A stretch of 64,000 nt of DNA from an uncultured Roseobacter sp. Lineage in GTDB: Bacteria; Pseudomonadota; Alphaproteobacteria; Rhodobacterales; Rhodobacteraceae. Both the position numbers and the translations under genes were made by a program. This document shows positions 27,501-36,786 of the stretch, piece after piece (the stretch's first letter is position 1; each line of letters opens with the position of its first letter). The notes below the pieces were generated by a model that saw nothing but the letters and a program-made list of their open reading frames with translations, was not told the DNA's origin and ran no database searches. The stretch spans positions 124,001 to 188,000 of the forward strand of contig NZ_CANKYM010000003.1 in assembly GCF_947488185.1 (NCBI RefSeq), read 5' to 3'.

Positions 27501-28539
27501 CGATGGTGTCGTCCTGACATATGTCGATGGGTCGGGAGCGCGTGCGCGGAGGCTGGCGCGGGATGAGGCGGGCATGACGGCGCTTGTGACCGCGTTTCGG
27601 CGGAGCGTTGTTGAAAGCTCGGAACGGCTCGATCTTTTTGATGAGACCCGCGCATCGCAGATCTATGACGAGTTGATCGGCTGGGGGCATTCCGGTCAGG
27701 AAAGGCCCCCATCAGAGCTGCGCCTCGTGCTCACGGGTCCTTTGGCGACATTGCCCTTTGCCGCCCTAAGACGCGGGGATGACTGGTTGGGTGCCACGGC
27801 TGTATTGCGAGCAGCACCCTCTGTTGCACGAGCCTCGGCAGAGTTGCGTAAACCGGAACAGGGACGTGGCTTCGTGGGTCTCGGCGATCCCAATCTTACC
27901 GAAGGAGATTTGGCGACCCGGAAAACGCTGCTCGGACCAAATGCCGCCTTGCCCGAATTGCCGGAAACCGCAGCCGAGCTGGCCTTTATGGCGCTGGCTT
28001 TCGGTGGCAATCCAACCAATGACGTCTTTACGCGTGAGCGCGCAACAGAAGCACAGATGCGCGCGTTGGACCGGTCTGACCGTCTGGCGGATGCGGGTAT
28101 TCTTGCCTTGGCAACTCACGGGCTTTTGTCGCGTGAAACCGGCTCTCTGGGGGCTGCCGGATTGATGATGTCCTTACCGGAAGGCCCCGGCTCGGATGGC
28201 ATTTTAACTGCGCCCGAGATCTACAGCTACCGCATCGGGGCTGATCTGGTCATCCTTTCTGCCTGTAACACCGGCACGCCAGGCGCGGGGGCAGGGCTGT
28301 CTGATCTGGCATCCGCCTTTCTCTATGCTGGCGCAGGATCGCTTTTGTTGACCCATTGGGAAATCGACAGCGGTGCAGGTGTTGAGCTGATGAAGCGCGT
28401 GGCGACCAGCCAACGCACAGGAGAAGCGGAGGATTTTTCGACATCCATCCGGCAGGCGGTGTCGGGCCTATTGGCTGATCCGGCCTTGGCACGTTTTCAT
28501 CATCCACGCTTTTGGGCGAGCCACTTTATTCTCGGGTAG
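24556..28539 (+). CDS. Large exported CHAT-domain (caspase-like) protein with peptidoglycan-binding-like N-terminus
   Basis: The 1,327-residue protein has no ATG near its start; an in-frame stop immediately upstream leaves a TTG at 24556. The first 23 residues form a signal peptide ending CLALG. Residues about 25-80 resemble a peptidoglycan-binding fold (VEIEQQLAGLGYGVGTLDGI). A long helical, partly TPR-like middle contains an ankyrin-like stretch near residues 610-640 (ATCAVAALSGRKDVVDYIL). The C-terminal 330 residues form a CHAT domain with the catalytic histidine H1188 in LALATHGLLS and cysteine C1237 in VILSACNTG, followed by FLYAGAGSLLLTHW. CHAT proteases include separases and effectors of programmed-death systems. 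This one appears periplasmic and stands alone. Substrate and partner are unknown. Confidence 0.85.
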   Translation: MLGVWFLRWLFLVLIFWPCLALGQSLVEIEQQLAGLGYGVGTLDGIADANTQNAVVDFQYSFGFDATGQLTQEQVTFLARTYQIAQVPTPLVVEEPRQQTATPEQMFLGWGFPKPRRMLYASGPHYLAERLRLNSNANNRRLSTSITKPLMDANTQRQKLFLEQAEALVHNSGNGLSRALMLLSTWEDAPEIYGEIEAAMRFVLNTAQASPDEPAYVAFLAQSMRRRLGNGFACEEPAGAAMFGGVTAAVAELAAVSTADVFVRGRILETTIKCVAPENREALMHQRLMLAAQVSEAAQARVMRDLARETYAQGKNEKASRYYAQLHDWTLTPAAQADDEQSFGPVLESSDTIAMHAVGLMARARARAVAAMENIERTPVVTVHASRAEKGWYVYNLYRTSQMFMEMDQVDLIRRLSSFLNSQAFAPNRGFFLFDDEANAWEGALIGLRELRRTEEHRKVFDLGAKVIPSVLADQSYADALEISLMQAEAAVIIGAFEDAEPTLVRAVSLAQTLKLLPQVKTRIAAVREALNLSRLTLMGPGPLLVGKLEGHYGTGCEGAPFSDQDRFLSFPLIDYRALGDDPAVAKALVDEGMMARMISCNPDYNVFGMELTATCAVAALSGRKDVVDYILRAQPAVYDDGLGTWTSCAMGLIHAGRFEWFKPPLDTVEADHRADNLRFLMMSPHERRQAAAAAPQSDDYVGYWEVDWRRLEAEVPTDLRRKRLQDFYTSFGGSFGNIGPQETDYAGALSQAIAFERLGFLNLAEAYYHASFPGEMFDFERETEVELARDLLRPNAIEHRITLAGLYRKQGRPDRAYQAVGPLAELAVTRLGTDADPLPGTVEQWAQRLEPLFTLYLELQFEGLREGPNYPALFAIQQYLQLAGSTASLSVLEQRLNSAAPEAARQYQDTLRALRSALNAPEQNEQRIIELNQRLQAISTRLPDADAARRSHQIGVTRGLREVVQAMRASDGAMIVATQLSDGVVLTYVDGSGARARRLARDEAGMTALVTAFRRSVVESSERLDLFDETRASQIYDELIGWGHSGQERPPSELRLVLTGPLATLPFAALRRGDDWLGATAVLRAAPSVARASAELRKPEQGRGFVGLGDPNLTEGDLATRKTLLGPNAALPELPETAAELAFMALAFGGNPTNDVFTRERATEAQMRALDRSDRLADAGILALATHGLLSRETGSLGAAGLMMSLPEGPGSDGILTAPEIYSYRIGADLVILSACNTGTPGAGAGLSDLASAFLYAGAGSLLLTHWEIDSGAGVELMKRVATSQRTGEAEDFSTSIRQAVSGLLADPALARFHHPRFWASHFILG

Positions 28540-28627
28540 GCATGATCGTCGGGTTTGATGTCGGCAACGTGTGAAGGCCTCGCACCAAGAAGATAACAAC
28601 AAACGATCTCACATCTGATTTCCCTCG

Positions 28628-28664
28628 GCGCGCGCCTTGAAATCTGGCGGGCGCGCAGGTTTTT
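28628..28664 (+). terminator. Putative rho-independent terminator after the CHAT gene
   Basis: A GC-rich arm (28628-28636) can pair with 28646-28656 over six to nine bases around a short loop, and is followed by AGGTTTTT. A second T-run lies a little further on. The stem is imperfect, so confidence is moderate. Confidence 0.45.
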
Positions 28665-28766
28665 CACACCGGTTTTTTTACAGCCAAAACGATTAGATTT
28701 TTATGTGATAACGCGGCCTTAAAGGCGCTCGTCTATCTGTTGTACGGGGTTGTCAGAAGGGATGTG

Positions 28767-31634
28767 ATGCGCCGGAATGGGCACGCAAACGCAGTTTCTT
28801 TGATCGGGTCGCTGGTGGATGCGCTGGCGGTGCCTGCCTTTTTTGTGGATTCCGACTACCAGATCATTGCGGCAAACAATCAGTGCAGAGCATTGCTGGA
28901 TACACCGGAACGCGATGCCCGTGTTGGACGGCAACTCCATGCACTGCTCCATCCGGATCACGCACCTGCTGTTCTTAGAAGTCTGGAAATGGCCAGCTCA
29001 GATGTGGCCGCTTTGGACGTAGCGATATTGCCCTTGGGAAACGCCACCGCACTGCGTCTTTTTTCCGCCAAGCCGCTGAAATTGGAGGATGAAGCGTCTT
29101 CGGGTTTCCTGTGTCAATGCACAGAAGCGCTGCAGCATGTTGAAGGGATTGAGGCATCACGGCCCAAGTCCGAAAATGTGGCACAGCGCTGTTGGAGTTT
29201 TTCGATAGAAACCGGAAAGATTTCGCGCAGGCACACAGGTGTGGCAATGATGCCGGTAATCGAAGACGAGTGTCTGCAGGATTACTTGCAGAAAGTACTG
29301 CCCGACGGGCGTGATAGATTGGGATGCGCGCTCGCAACGTTGATCTCAACGGTCGAAGATGAGATTCGCCTGACGTATCAGGTTGCGGGAGAAAATGGAC
29401 GGGATACTCTGATTTCGGCAAAGGGGCGTGTGACCCGTCGCGATGCCAATGATCTTCCCGCCGAAATCACCTTGCAGGAAACGGACATCTCGGAGTTCGC
29501 CCAATGCGATGGCGTCCATGCTTCGCTTGCCGAAAGTGAGCTGCGATGGAAGACGGCTGTGCTCAGTGCAAACCAAGGTGTTTGGGATCATGACTTTGAG
29601 CACGGAAGGCATTTCCTCTCAAAAACCTGGCGGGATTTGCGCGGTCTGACCGGGGATGAGAAGGTGCCTGAAACAACCGAAGACTGGTTGAAGACCATTC
29701 ACCCGCAAGACCTCGACCATATACAGGCCGAACTCGACCGTCTCGATAGCGGTGAAACGGACGACATCAACTACAAGTTTCGTCAGCGTCATTCCAATGG
29801 CCAATGGGTCTGGTTTTTGAGCCGGGGGCGCATTGTCAGGCGTGATGCTGATGGGTTGCCCGCGCGCATTATCGGTACCGATATCGATATCACCGACATC
29901 AAGACCGTCGAGATTGAAAGCCAGAGAATGGCGGAGCGACTGGATGTTGCCATGGAGGCGGCGGGCATGGCGCGCTGGGAGTTCAACGTGAATTCGGATC
30001 AGGCCTTCTGGGATGATCGCTTGCTCAAGATGTTCGGCATAAAGGACGGTCAAAACTTGCGCACCGGGGCCGATTGGAGCACCTTCATTCACCCCGAAGA
30101 CCGAGAAGCGGCGGTTGCCTATACCGAAGAGTGCCTGCAAAAAGAACAAGACGTGGCCTGCGACTACAGGCTTTTGGCCCTGGACGGAACGCTTCGCTAC
30201 ATTCGGACACGCGGTAAGTTTGTAAACGACAGTGAAACCGGCCCAAGATATTATGGGGTGAACTTCGACATCACGAAGGATCAGCTCCGCGCGCAGGAAC
30301 TGGAAGATGCGCGCGCGAGATTGGAACATGAAAGCCGGCACGATGCGCTGACCGGGCTTGCCAATCGCAGGCGTCTTGATGACGTCTATACCGATTACAT
30401 GCGCGATATGGTTGCGGCGAACATACGGCTGGCCGTTCTTCATTTCGATATCGACCATTTCAAGCAGATTAACGATACGCTCGGCCACGATGCGGGTGAT
30501 GCAACGCTGAAACATGCTGCTGATATCCTACGCAGGAATGCGCCCGGAAACGCACTGGTGTCTCGTGTGGGCGGTGATGAATTCGTGGCCTTGCTGTTTG
30601 ACGCACCCGAGGACGGCGAGCTCGAAGAGATCGCAGAGCGGATAATAGACGACATGTCGCGCCCGTATTTTTACGGCTCGCAGGAATGCAATATTGGTAC
30701 AAGCATTGGAATTGCCGTTGTGGATGGGCAAATCAAGCCCGGTTGCAACCTCTTCATTGACGCTGATCTGGCGCTTTACGAGGCGAAAAAGGCTGGTCGA
30801 GGTCGGTACCGCTTTTACAATACCGCGATGAAGGAAGAGGCCCGACGCCGAAAGAACTCGTTTGACGCCTTGCTCGCCGGGTTTGATCAGGGTGAAATCA
30901 CCTGTCACTACCAACCGCAATTTGATGCGAACACGCTTGAACTCACCGGCTTGGAAGCGCTGGTCAGATGGGAGAGCGCCAAGTTCGGTCTGATCATGCC
31001 GGAGGAGTTTCTGCAGACGGCGGAAGACATGGGTTTGCTTGCGCAATTTGACGAACTGGTGTTGCGTCGTGCGCTCTATGACATGAAACAATGGAAGAGC
31101 GCAGGGTTGGCGGTGCCACCCATCTCCGTGAACGTCTCTGCCAATCGACTCAATGACCCCAGCCTTGGGGATCGGTTGCGAGAATTGGACTTGCCACGCG
31201 GTATGTTGTCCTTTGAGCTTTTGGAATCTGCATTTCTGGACGCCCGGAATGACGTGATCGACAAAAACCTTAAAAAGATCAGCGAGATGGGGATCGATAT
31301 TGAAATCGATGATTTCGGCAGTGGTCATGCCTCGATTGCCAGTCTGCTACAGATCGCTCCGCAGCGGCTTAAAATCGACCGTACGTTGATCCAGCCAATT
31401 GTTGACTCCCGACGACAGCGTGAGTTGGTCAAGACCATCATCGGAATTGGTCGCATGCTGGACATCCGCGTTGTCGCCGAAGGGGTGGAAACAGCGGCTC
31501 ACGTGCCAATTTTGAAAAATATGGGGTGCTGCTATCTGCAAGGTTACGGTTTGGCGCGGCCGATGGATGCGGATGCGGTTCGAGCGTTCCTGGTGGAGCT
31601 TGGCAATACACAGGGCAGGCTGAAACTTGCATGA
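28767..31634 (+). CDS. Multi-PAS GGDEF/EAL protein (cyclic-di-GMP turnover)
   Basis: From the ATG at 28767 (AGAAGGGA upstream) the product is 955 residues with no clear membrane segment. The N-terminal half holds about four PAS-type modules, the clearest being residues 265-385 (NQGVWDHDF onward) and 390-515 (AAGMARWEFNV onward). A GGDEF domain follows (residues about 525-690; LTGLANRRRLDD and VGGDEFVALL) and an EAL domain (about 700-950; GLEALVRWE, IDDFGSGHAS, VVAEGVETAAH). Signature residues of both activities look intact, although the usual RxxD inhibitory site before GGDEF is absent. It could make or degrade cyclic-di-GMP under control of a PAS-sensed signal. It is convergent with a similar gene at 31725. 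Confidence 0.93.
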   Translation: MRRNGHANAVSLIGSLVDALAVPAFFVDSDYQIIAANNQCRALLDTPERDARVGRQLHALLHPDHAPAVLRSLEMASSDVAALDVAILPLGNATALRLFSAKPLKLEDEASSGFLCQCTEALQHVEGIEASRPKSENVAQRCWSFSIETGKISRRHTGVAMMPVIEDECLQDYLQKVLPDGRDRLGCALATLISTVEDEIRLTYQVAGENGRDTLISAKGRVTRRDANDLPAEITLQETDISEFAQCDGVHASLAESELRWKTAVLSANQGVWDHDFEHGRHFLSKTWRDLRGLTGDEKVPETTEDWLKTIHPQDLDHIQAELDRLDSGETDDINYKFRQRHSNGQWVWFLSRGRIVRRDADGLPARIIGTDIDITDIKTVEIESQRMAERLDVAMEAAGMARWEFNVNSDQAFWDDRLLKMFGIKDGQNLRTGADWSTFIHPEDREAAVAYTEECLQKEQDVACDYRLLALDGTLRYIRTRGKFVNDSETGPRYYGVNFDITKDQLRAQELEDARARLEHESRHDALTGLANRRRLDDVYTDYMRDMVAANIRLAVLHFDIDHFKQINDTLGHDAGDATLKHAADILRRNAPGNALVSRVGGDEFVALLFDAPEDGELEEIAERIIDDMSRPYFYGSQECNIGTSIGIAVVDGQIKPGCNLFIDADLALYEAKKAGRGRYRFYNTAMKEEARRRKNSFDALLAGFDQGEITCHYQPQFDANTLELTGLEALVRWESAKFGLIMPEEFLQTAEDMGLLAQFDELVLRRALYDMKQWKSAGLAVPPISVNVSANRLNDPSLGDRLRELDLPRGMLSFELLESAFLDARNDVIDKNLKKISEMGIDIEIDDFGSGHASIASLLQIAPQRLKIDRTLIQPIVDSRRQRELVKTIIGIGRMLDIRVVAEGVETAAHVPILKNMGCCYLQGYGLARPMDADAVRAFLVELGNTQGRLKLA

Positions 31635-31724
31635 GCCCGCGCGCTGCGGGTCTTGTGTGTATCAGCTGCGTTCGCTCAGAGGGAGGTGAGAACCTCTGGC
31701 TGTAGGCCGATCAGGGTCGATCCG

Positions 31725-34700
31725 TTAGCGGGTTTCAAACCACCTCTCGGTCCGGTTTTTCTCAAGGTACTTCAGAAGGTCCGGCAGGCTAAGTGGCTCG
31801 GAGAAGTAGTACCCTTGTAATTTCCCTGCGCCCAGCTCGCTCAGAATGCGTGCCTGCTCTTGGGTTTCAACCCCCTCCGCAATCACACCAATATCCAGCG
31901 CATTGCCTATTTCTATGATCGATTGCACCAGACGGGTTGCGTTGTTTCCTCGTGCCATGGGACTGATCAGGCGGCGATCAATCTTCAATCGATCGGGGCC
32001 GATCCGTTGCAGCGCAACAATTGATGCCCGCCCACTGCCGAAGTCGTCCACCTCCAAGGCGATGCCCATGTCCCGCAACTGATCAAGCTGCATAAGAAAG
32101 GCGTCGCTTTCTTCTTCCAGGAAAATCGTTTCCAGCAATTCAAAGGCGATCTCGCCTGAATAAGTGTTTGCAAGACGCCCGATTTCGGCAATCTCTTCAA
32201 ATTGGATGCGATTGGCGCTGACGTTAAAGGAAAGGTTGGGCTGCCTCTCCATTCCCCGAAATGCGTTTTCGCATTCCGCAATCGCTTTTTCGAAAATCAT
32301 TCGATCGATATCCGCAACCACATTCAGGTCCGTTGCAACTGGCAGGAAACTGTCTGGTGTCAGAATGCGGTCCCTTCGATGATGCCAGCGCGCCAACGCC
32401 TCGACACCCACAACACGCCCGGATTGCGCATCCACCTGTGGCTGATAATGGGGCACAAACTCTTGCTCTTCCAACGCCCGCATGATGTCATCAGCCAGCT
32501 TCTTGGTCTTCCGCATCTCTTCAATGTCAGACTGGTCAAAGATGGCCAGCTGACCGCGCCCCGCCCGCTTTGCCTTGTAAAGAGCTACATCAGAATTCGT
32601 CAGCAGGTCTCTTTCGTCGGCCAGTGGCGTACGCGCGATCCCGATGGACGCGCCAAACCGGCATTCGCGGCCTTCGAACAGAGAAGGTTTGACCAGATCC
32701 ACAAGAAGTGCTTCGGCCAGCCTTTCAGGGCGGTCGCTGTCTTTCGGGATATTCAGGAGGATAACAAACTCATCCCCGCCAATCCGCGCGACCACATCCT
32801 CTGACCGTACATTGTTGCGAATGCGATTGGCCACATCGATCAACACATGGTCCCCTGCGGCATGGCCAATCGTATCGTTGATCTGCTTAAAACGATCCAG
32901 ATCGATGTGTAACGAGGCAAGTTCGCCACCTGAGCTGCGTCGCAACCTCGATAGTTCGCCGAATTTTTCGGACAGGTAACGCCGATTACCCAATCCCGTC
33001 AGTTGATCATGCAGTGCTTTGAACGTGATCTGCTGGTTGGCTTCTTCCAACTGGTGGGCATAGTTCTCCAATGCGCGCTGCTGGCGCACGGCTTCGGTCA
33101 TGTTCAGACGCAGCACGAGAGTTTCGCCATTTTCGGAGCGCGACCGAATGATGCGGTAGTGCATATCGTCGGCGAATTCGAAATCCTCTTCTTCGATGTG
33201 CACCATCTCCGAGTCAATGTATTCATTGACCCACTCAGCTTCACGTCCCTTTGCTGCTGGCACATGGCCATTACGCGTGGCCAGCCCCAAAACCTCGGAG
33301 ACGTTCATCCCGACATAGATGTCGTCTGGGTCAGTTGTCAGAGATGATGTAAAGGCGGGGTTCCAGATCAGCAGATTGAGATCCTTGTCGTAGATTGAGA
33401 ACGGGTCGGGAAAAGCGTTGATGGCCGAAATCAGACGGCCTTGGGATTCTTCCAGTTCCCGCCGCTGGCGTACCAGTTCGGTGGTGTCTAGACGCACCAC
33501 GACCAAATCACCATTGCGGGATCTTGATCGTAGCAATCGGTGATGCATGTCCCCGGCGACCGTCATGTCTTCAATCGGAACAACGTTTTCGGCGGCGTCC
33601 AACGTTTCGCGCAACCAGGCGTCCTCACGGCCGATGGCGTCGGAAAAACGTGCATTGCGCAGACCAACCCGCATCGCCTCTTCGAGGCTCATGCCTTCGC
33701 GCATCTCGTCGGGATTATCGGTCAGGGCGGCGGTGTAACTTTCATTCCACGCCACGAGCTTGGAGCCTGCATCGTAGATGCAGAACGGAGCCGGATAGGC
33801 GCTGATTGCCGCAAGAAACCGCTCTTGAAGCGCTTCTGCATCCCGTCTTTGCCGCACCAGTTCGGTGGTGTTCATCTGGATCACCACAACATCGCCGTTT
33901 GGCGCCTGGTTGCGTAATACCCTGTGGTGAACGTCGCCCGGCAGTTCTAGGTCAGTGTGTGGTGACACGGTCGCCATCGGTTTTGTCTGGCGGGTCAGTT
34001 TCCTGGGGTCGTTCACGTCATCCGGTTGGAAGCGCCCGTTGCGCACGCCCAGTGCTTGTACCTCGGATGCGGTCATGCCGGCCTGCAAATCATCCGGCGT
34101 GTCCGTGATCGAGGTTGTGAACGCATCGTTCCACATCACCAACCGCTCTGTGGCATCATAGATGGCAAACGGGTCGGGATAGGCGTTCAACGCCGCGATG
34201 GTCCGCTCGTGAACCTCGGTGGACTGGCGGCGCTGTCGCACAAGCTCGGAGATGTCCAGCCGGATGATCACCCAGTCGCCATTCTCTGCCACACTGCGCA
34301 GAATGCGGTGGTGCACATCACCTGCTAACTCGATGTTTTCCGCCGTACGCGTGATCGTTTCAGGTTTCTTGAGTTTGTCGAAATATGCGTCCCGGCCTTG
34401 TGGTGGCACGGCGATCAAGCCGCAGTCAAAGGCGACATTCATCACGTCACGAATGTGCATGCCGGCCTTGATCGCCTCCGGATCGGTGGACATCGATTTG
34501 CGGTAAGCCGTGTTGCTGATCACCAGCCGCATGTCCTTGTCGTAGATCACGAACGGATCGGGATAGGCGTTCATCGCCGAGAGCAGGCGGGTCTGCGTGG
34601 CCAGAAGTTCGCGGTACATGCCGTCCTGTTCGGCCAGCAAGACATCGCGGTCCGTCAGCGCTTGCGCCGCAGCATCCTCGCGCGCTTTGAGGTCAGAGAT

Positions 34701-35063
34701 GTCGCGAAACGTGGCACAGCTGTATCGGCCGCCATTTTCCGGATCATCAAAGGCAAAGAAGGAGATACTGGTCCAGAATTTGCTGCCATCCGCCCGCACA
34801 CAGCTGGTCTCCGCGTGGAACTGCTGTTCGCCGGCCGCGAATTTGGGGGCCACGCTGGCCACGTACTCGTCCCAGGTGTCAGGATCGTGCACGATGTCGA
34901 CCGGTCCGCCCAGGATGTCCTCCGGATCGTGGCCAAAGAGCTTGGTATAGGACGGGTTCACATAAACCAGACGCGCGGTCTCATCCGACGGACCGCGATA
35001 GCCCACCCCCACCGCATCCTGGGTCAGCGATAGAAAGTCCTTTAGAACGTCTGACAGCTGCAT
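31725..35063 (-). CDS. GGDEF/EAL protein with five PAS modules, four of them tandem copies
   Basis: The 1,112-residue protein starts with a PAS-PAC module (residues about 1-130) and then four PAS modules of about 120 residues that are plainly copies of each other: AYPDPFVIYD, AYPDPFAIYD, AYPAPFCIYD and AFPDPFSIYD, each followed by a linker of the form ELVRQRR. A GGDEF domain (IGGDEFVILL) and an EAL domain (GVEALARWHH, VDDFGSGRAS, VIAEGVETQEQA) complete it. Both catalytic signatures are intact. No transmembrane segment is evident, so sensing is cytoplasmic. It faces the related gene at 28767 end to end, with 90 bp between the stops. Confidence 0.93.
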   Translation of the reverse strand: MQLSDVLKDFLSLTQDAVGVGYRGPSDETARLVYVNPSYTKLFGHDPEDILGGPVDIVHDPDTWDEYVASVAPKFAAGEQQFHAETSCVRADGSKFWTSISFFAFDDPENGGRYSCATFRDISDLKAREDAAAQALTDRDVLLAEQDGMYRELLATQTRLLSAMNAYPDPFVIYDKDMRLVISNTAYRKSMSTDPEAIKAGMHIRDVMNVAFDCGLIAVPPQGRDAYFDKLKKPETITRTAENIELAGDVHHRILRSVAENGDWVIIRLDISELVRQRRQSTEVHERTIAALNAYPDPFAIYDATERLVMWNDAFTTSITDTPDDLQAGMTASEVQALGVRNGRFQPDDVNDPRKLTRQTKPMATVSPHTDLELPGDVHHRVLRNQAPNGDVVVIQMNTTELVRQRRDAEALQERFLAAISAYPAPFCIYDAGSKLVAWNESYTAALTDNPDEMREGMSLEEAMRVGLRNARFSDAIGREDAWLRETLDAAENVVPIEDMTVAGDMHHRLLRSRSRNGDLVVVRLDTTELVRQRRELEESQGRLISAINAFPDPFSIYDKDLNLLIWNPAFTSSLTTDPDDIYVGMNVSEVLGLATRNGHVPAAKGREAEWVNEYIDSEMVHIEEEDFEFADDMHYRIIRSRSENGETLVLRLNMTEAVRQQRALENYAHQLEEANQQITFKALHDQLTGLGNRRYLSEKFGELSRLRRSSGGELASLHIDLDRFKQINDTIGHAAGDHVLIDVANRIRNNVRSEDVVARIGGDEFVILLNIPKDSDRPERLAEALLVDLVKPSLFEGRECRFGASIGIARTPLADERDLLTNSDVALYKAKRAGRGQLAIFDQSDIEEMRKTKKLADDIMRALEEQEFVPHYQPQVDAQSGRVVGVEALARWHHRRDRILTPDSFLPVATDLNVVADIDRMIFEKAIAECENAFRGMERQPNLSFNVSANRIQFEEIAEIGRLANTYSGEIAFELLETIFLEEESDAFLMQLDQLRDMGIALEVDDFGSGRASIVALQRIGPDRLKIDRRLISPMARGNNATRLVQSIIEIGNALDIGVIAEGVETQEQARILSELGAGKLQGYYFSEPLSLPDLLKYLEKNRTERWFETR

Positions 35064-35450
35064 GCATCGGCCTTTGCATTAATGGCGGATACATACGTTT
35101 GATAGGTTACTCGAAGCGTAACCTTAGATTCTTAGATATTTCGGTTTTGCATGAAAGGCCGCCAGAAGCAGGCTATTTGAGCAATACTGCGGCTGCCAGT
35201 GACCGAACGCTTGTGGATAGGTAAAACTGAAGACATTTTTCTTTCTTAGGGTCGGCGGTATTGCAGATTTGCCTGCGACGGACCGGGCAATATCCAGCTT
35301 CTTATCTGTCCATGTGACCGGAGACATGAAGGGTATTTTGCAGCTGTGTTCGTCTAGGTGGCGAGAACACTGGAACTCGAAAGATGTATTCTGGTCTTGT
35401 AGCAATACTTACGCGTCGTGACTGCCAAGGTCTCGCGGGTGCGACTGCAT
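35064..35450. other. 387-bp intergenic region, no gene supported
   Basis: This stretch precedes the PAS-GGDEF/EAL gene and follows the end of the leftward FAD oxidoreductase gene. It is locally AT-rich near 35080-35150 and should contain the promoter of the GGDEF/EAL gene. A 93-codon minus-strand frame at 35124-35405 has unlikely composition, no ribosome site and no recognisable domain. I see no RNA gene or repeat. Confidence 0.5.
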
Positions 35451-36623
35451 TTATGCCGGAGCGGACATCGTATTCGGCCGGACTTGCGAAATGAGCCTGT
35501 CTTCTACCGCGCGGATGCTGTCACTCAGCTCAAGGTGAAGCGATTTGAGCCGCCCGAAGTGCCAGTCCAGCGCGGCAATCTCCTGCGTGATATCGAACAT
35601 CTTAGTGGTGAACCTGTCGCGTTCGGTTTGGTAAGATCTTACGTCGTCGGGGTTTTGAGCAAAGGCACGGGCGAGTCGATGGGCATCTACTAGAGCATCC
35701 GTTATTCCCAACGCCGTGCAGGGGTCTTTGAAGTAACCCGCATCTCCAACCAGTGCCCATCCGGGGCCCGCGCAGACGCGTCTGTAGCCCCGCACACCCG
35801 GAAATCTGCGTAGCCGCTCAGCAGGCCCACGGGCCTGCAAATTGTCTGCAATACCTGGCTCCCATTGCGCCAGCTCGCCCAAGATCGCGCGATATGCGTT
35901 GGGCGCAAACTCGTCTATGAAGTGACCCGGCTTGATCTGGCTGAATAGGCAATGCAGGCCGTTTGTCGTCGGGATTAACCCGGTGATGCTTGCTGTGCCG
36001 AAATACCAGCGATACCCCGCGTTCTCGATACCTTCCACATATGTGTATGCCGTGGCTGTGCAGGCCTTGGAACGTATCTGCATGTGGGCTCCGACCGCCT
36101 TGGCCAAACTGGATCGGACACCGTCTGCGCCGATGACCAGGGATGCGCAAATCGTACGCACCGTGCCATCCGCAAACTGCAGTGTCGCGCCTCGAATACG
36201 GTCGCTTAAGTCGCGTCCTAAGCCAACCAAGCTTACATCACCTTGAAACTCCGCGCCCGCCCGGATGGCGGCATCGCGCAAAAGGGTGTCCAACAGCCAC
36301 CGCCGGGGCGCCAACAGACCTGGCACGCTTGCATTTTCTTTGACCGGCAGGCTGATCTGCTCAGGACCGTAGTGGAAGTGCGTCTTGGTCACCACTGGCG
36401 TATCATTGGCGATGACATCGTCAAGCAAGCCCCAATCGGACAGCAGCCTTACTGCCGGTCGTGTCAGCGCATGTGTCGACAAGGTGTCGTCCAGATCCGG
36501 ATCCCGGTCGATCAACAGAACTCTTGCGCCTTGCCGCGCCAACAACAGGGCCGTGGCCGCCCCCGCACAGCGTGCGCCGACGATCACAGCATCGTAGTAG
36601 TCGTGATTTGGATGAATGCGCAT
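35451..36623 (-). CDS. FAD-dependent oxidoreductase of the geranylgeranyl-reductase/halogenase-like family
   Basis: The start at 36623 (MRIHPNHDYYDAVIVGARCAG) gives 390 residues; the frame is open further upstream but those residues are unlike the family. The FAD-binding motif VGARCAGAATALLLARQG, the second motif VIGADGVRSSLAKAVG and the third motif ALVGDAGYFKDPCTALGITDAL are all present. This is the PHBH-fold family that includes aromatic hydroxylases, geranylgeranyl reductases and halogenases. The C-terminal stretch is rich in helical residues. No partner gene is near it; it stands between an ABC-transporter operon and the GGDEF gene. Confidence 0.85.
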   Translation of the reverse strand: MRIHPNHDYYDAVIVGARCAGAATALLLARQGARVLLIDRDPDLDDTLSTHALTRPAVRLLSDWGLLDDVIANDTPVVTKTHFHYGPEQISLPVKENASVPGLLAPRRWLLDTLLRDAAIRAGAEFQGDVSLVGLGRDLSDRIRGATLQFADGTVRTICASLVIGADGVRSSLAKAVGAHMQIRSKACTATAYTYVEGIENAGYRWYFGTASITGLIPTTNGLHCLFSQIKPGHFIDEFAPNAYRAILGELAQWEPGIADNLQARGPAERLRRFPGVRGYRRVCAGPGWALVGDAGYFKDPCTALGITDALVDAHRLARAFAQNPDDVRSYQTERDRFTTKMFDITQEIAALDWHFGRLKSLHLELSDSIRAVEDRLISQVRPNTMSAPA

Positions 36624-36786
36624 CAGGTCAAATGCCTTTTCCGAGATACCCCACAACATCGGTGTCGTGCAGGTGCAGACCCGAGCCGCCGCCCTTATGG
36701 TGTCAGCGTGTTGGAGGGGTAGCCCGCCCGGTCCTGGCTTGCCTGAAAAGGAATTGAATGTTTTCTGAATGCTGACGCTTGTCTGC

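Noticed and set aside
35124..35405. Small minus-strand frame in the intergenic region
   Set aside because: There is no ribosome site, no domain and an odd amino acid composition, so I treat the region as promoter DNA.
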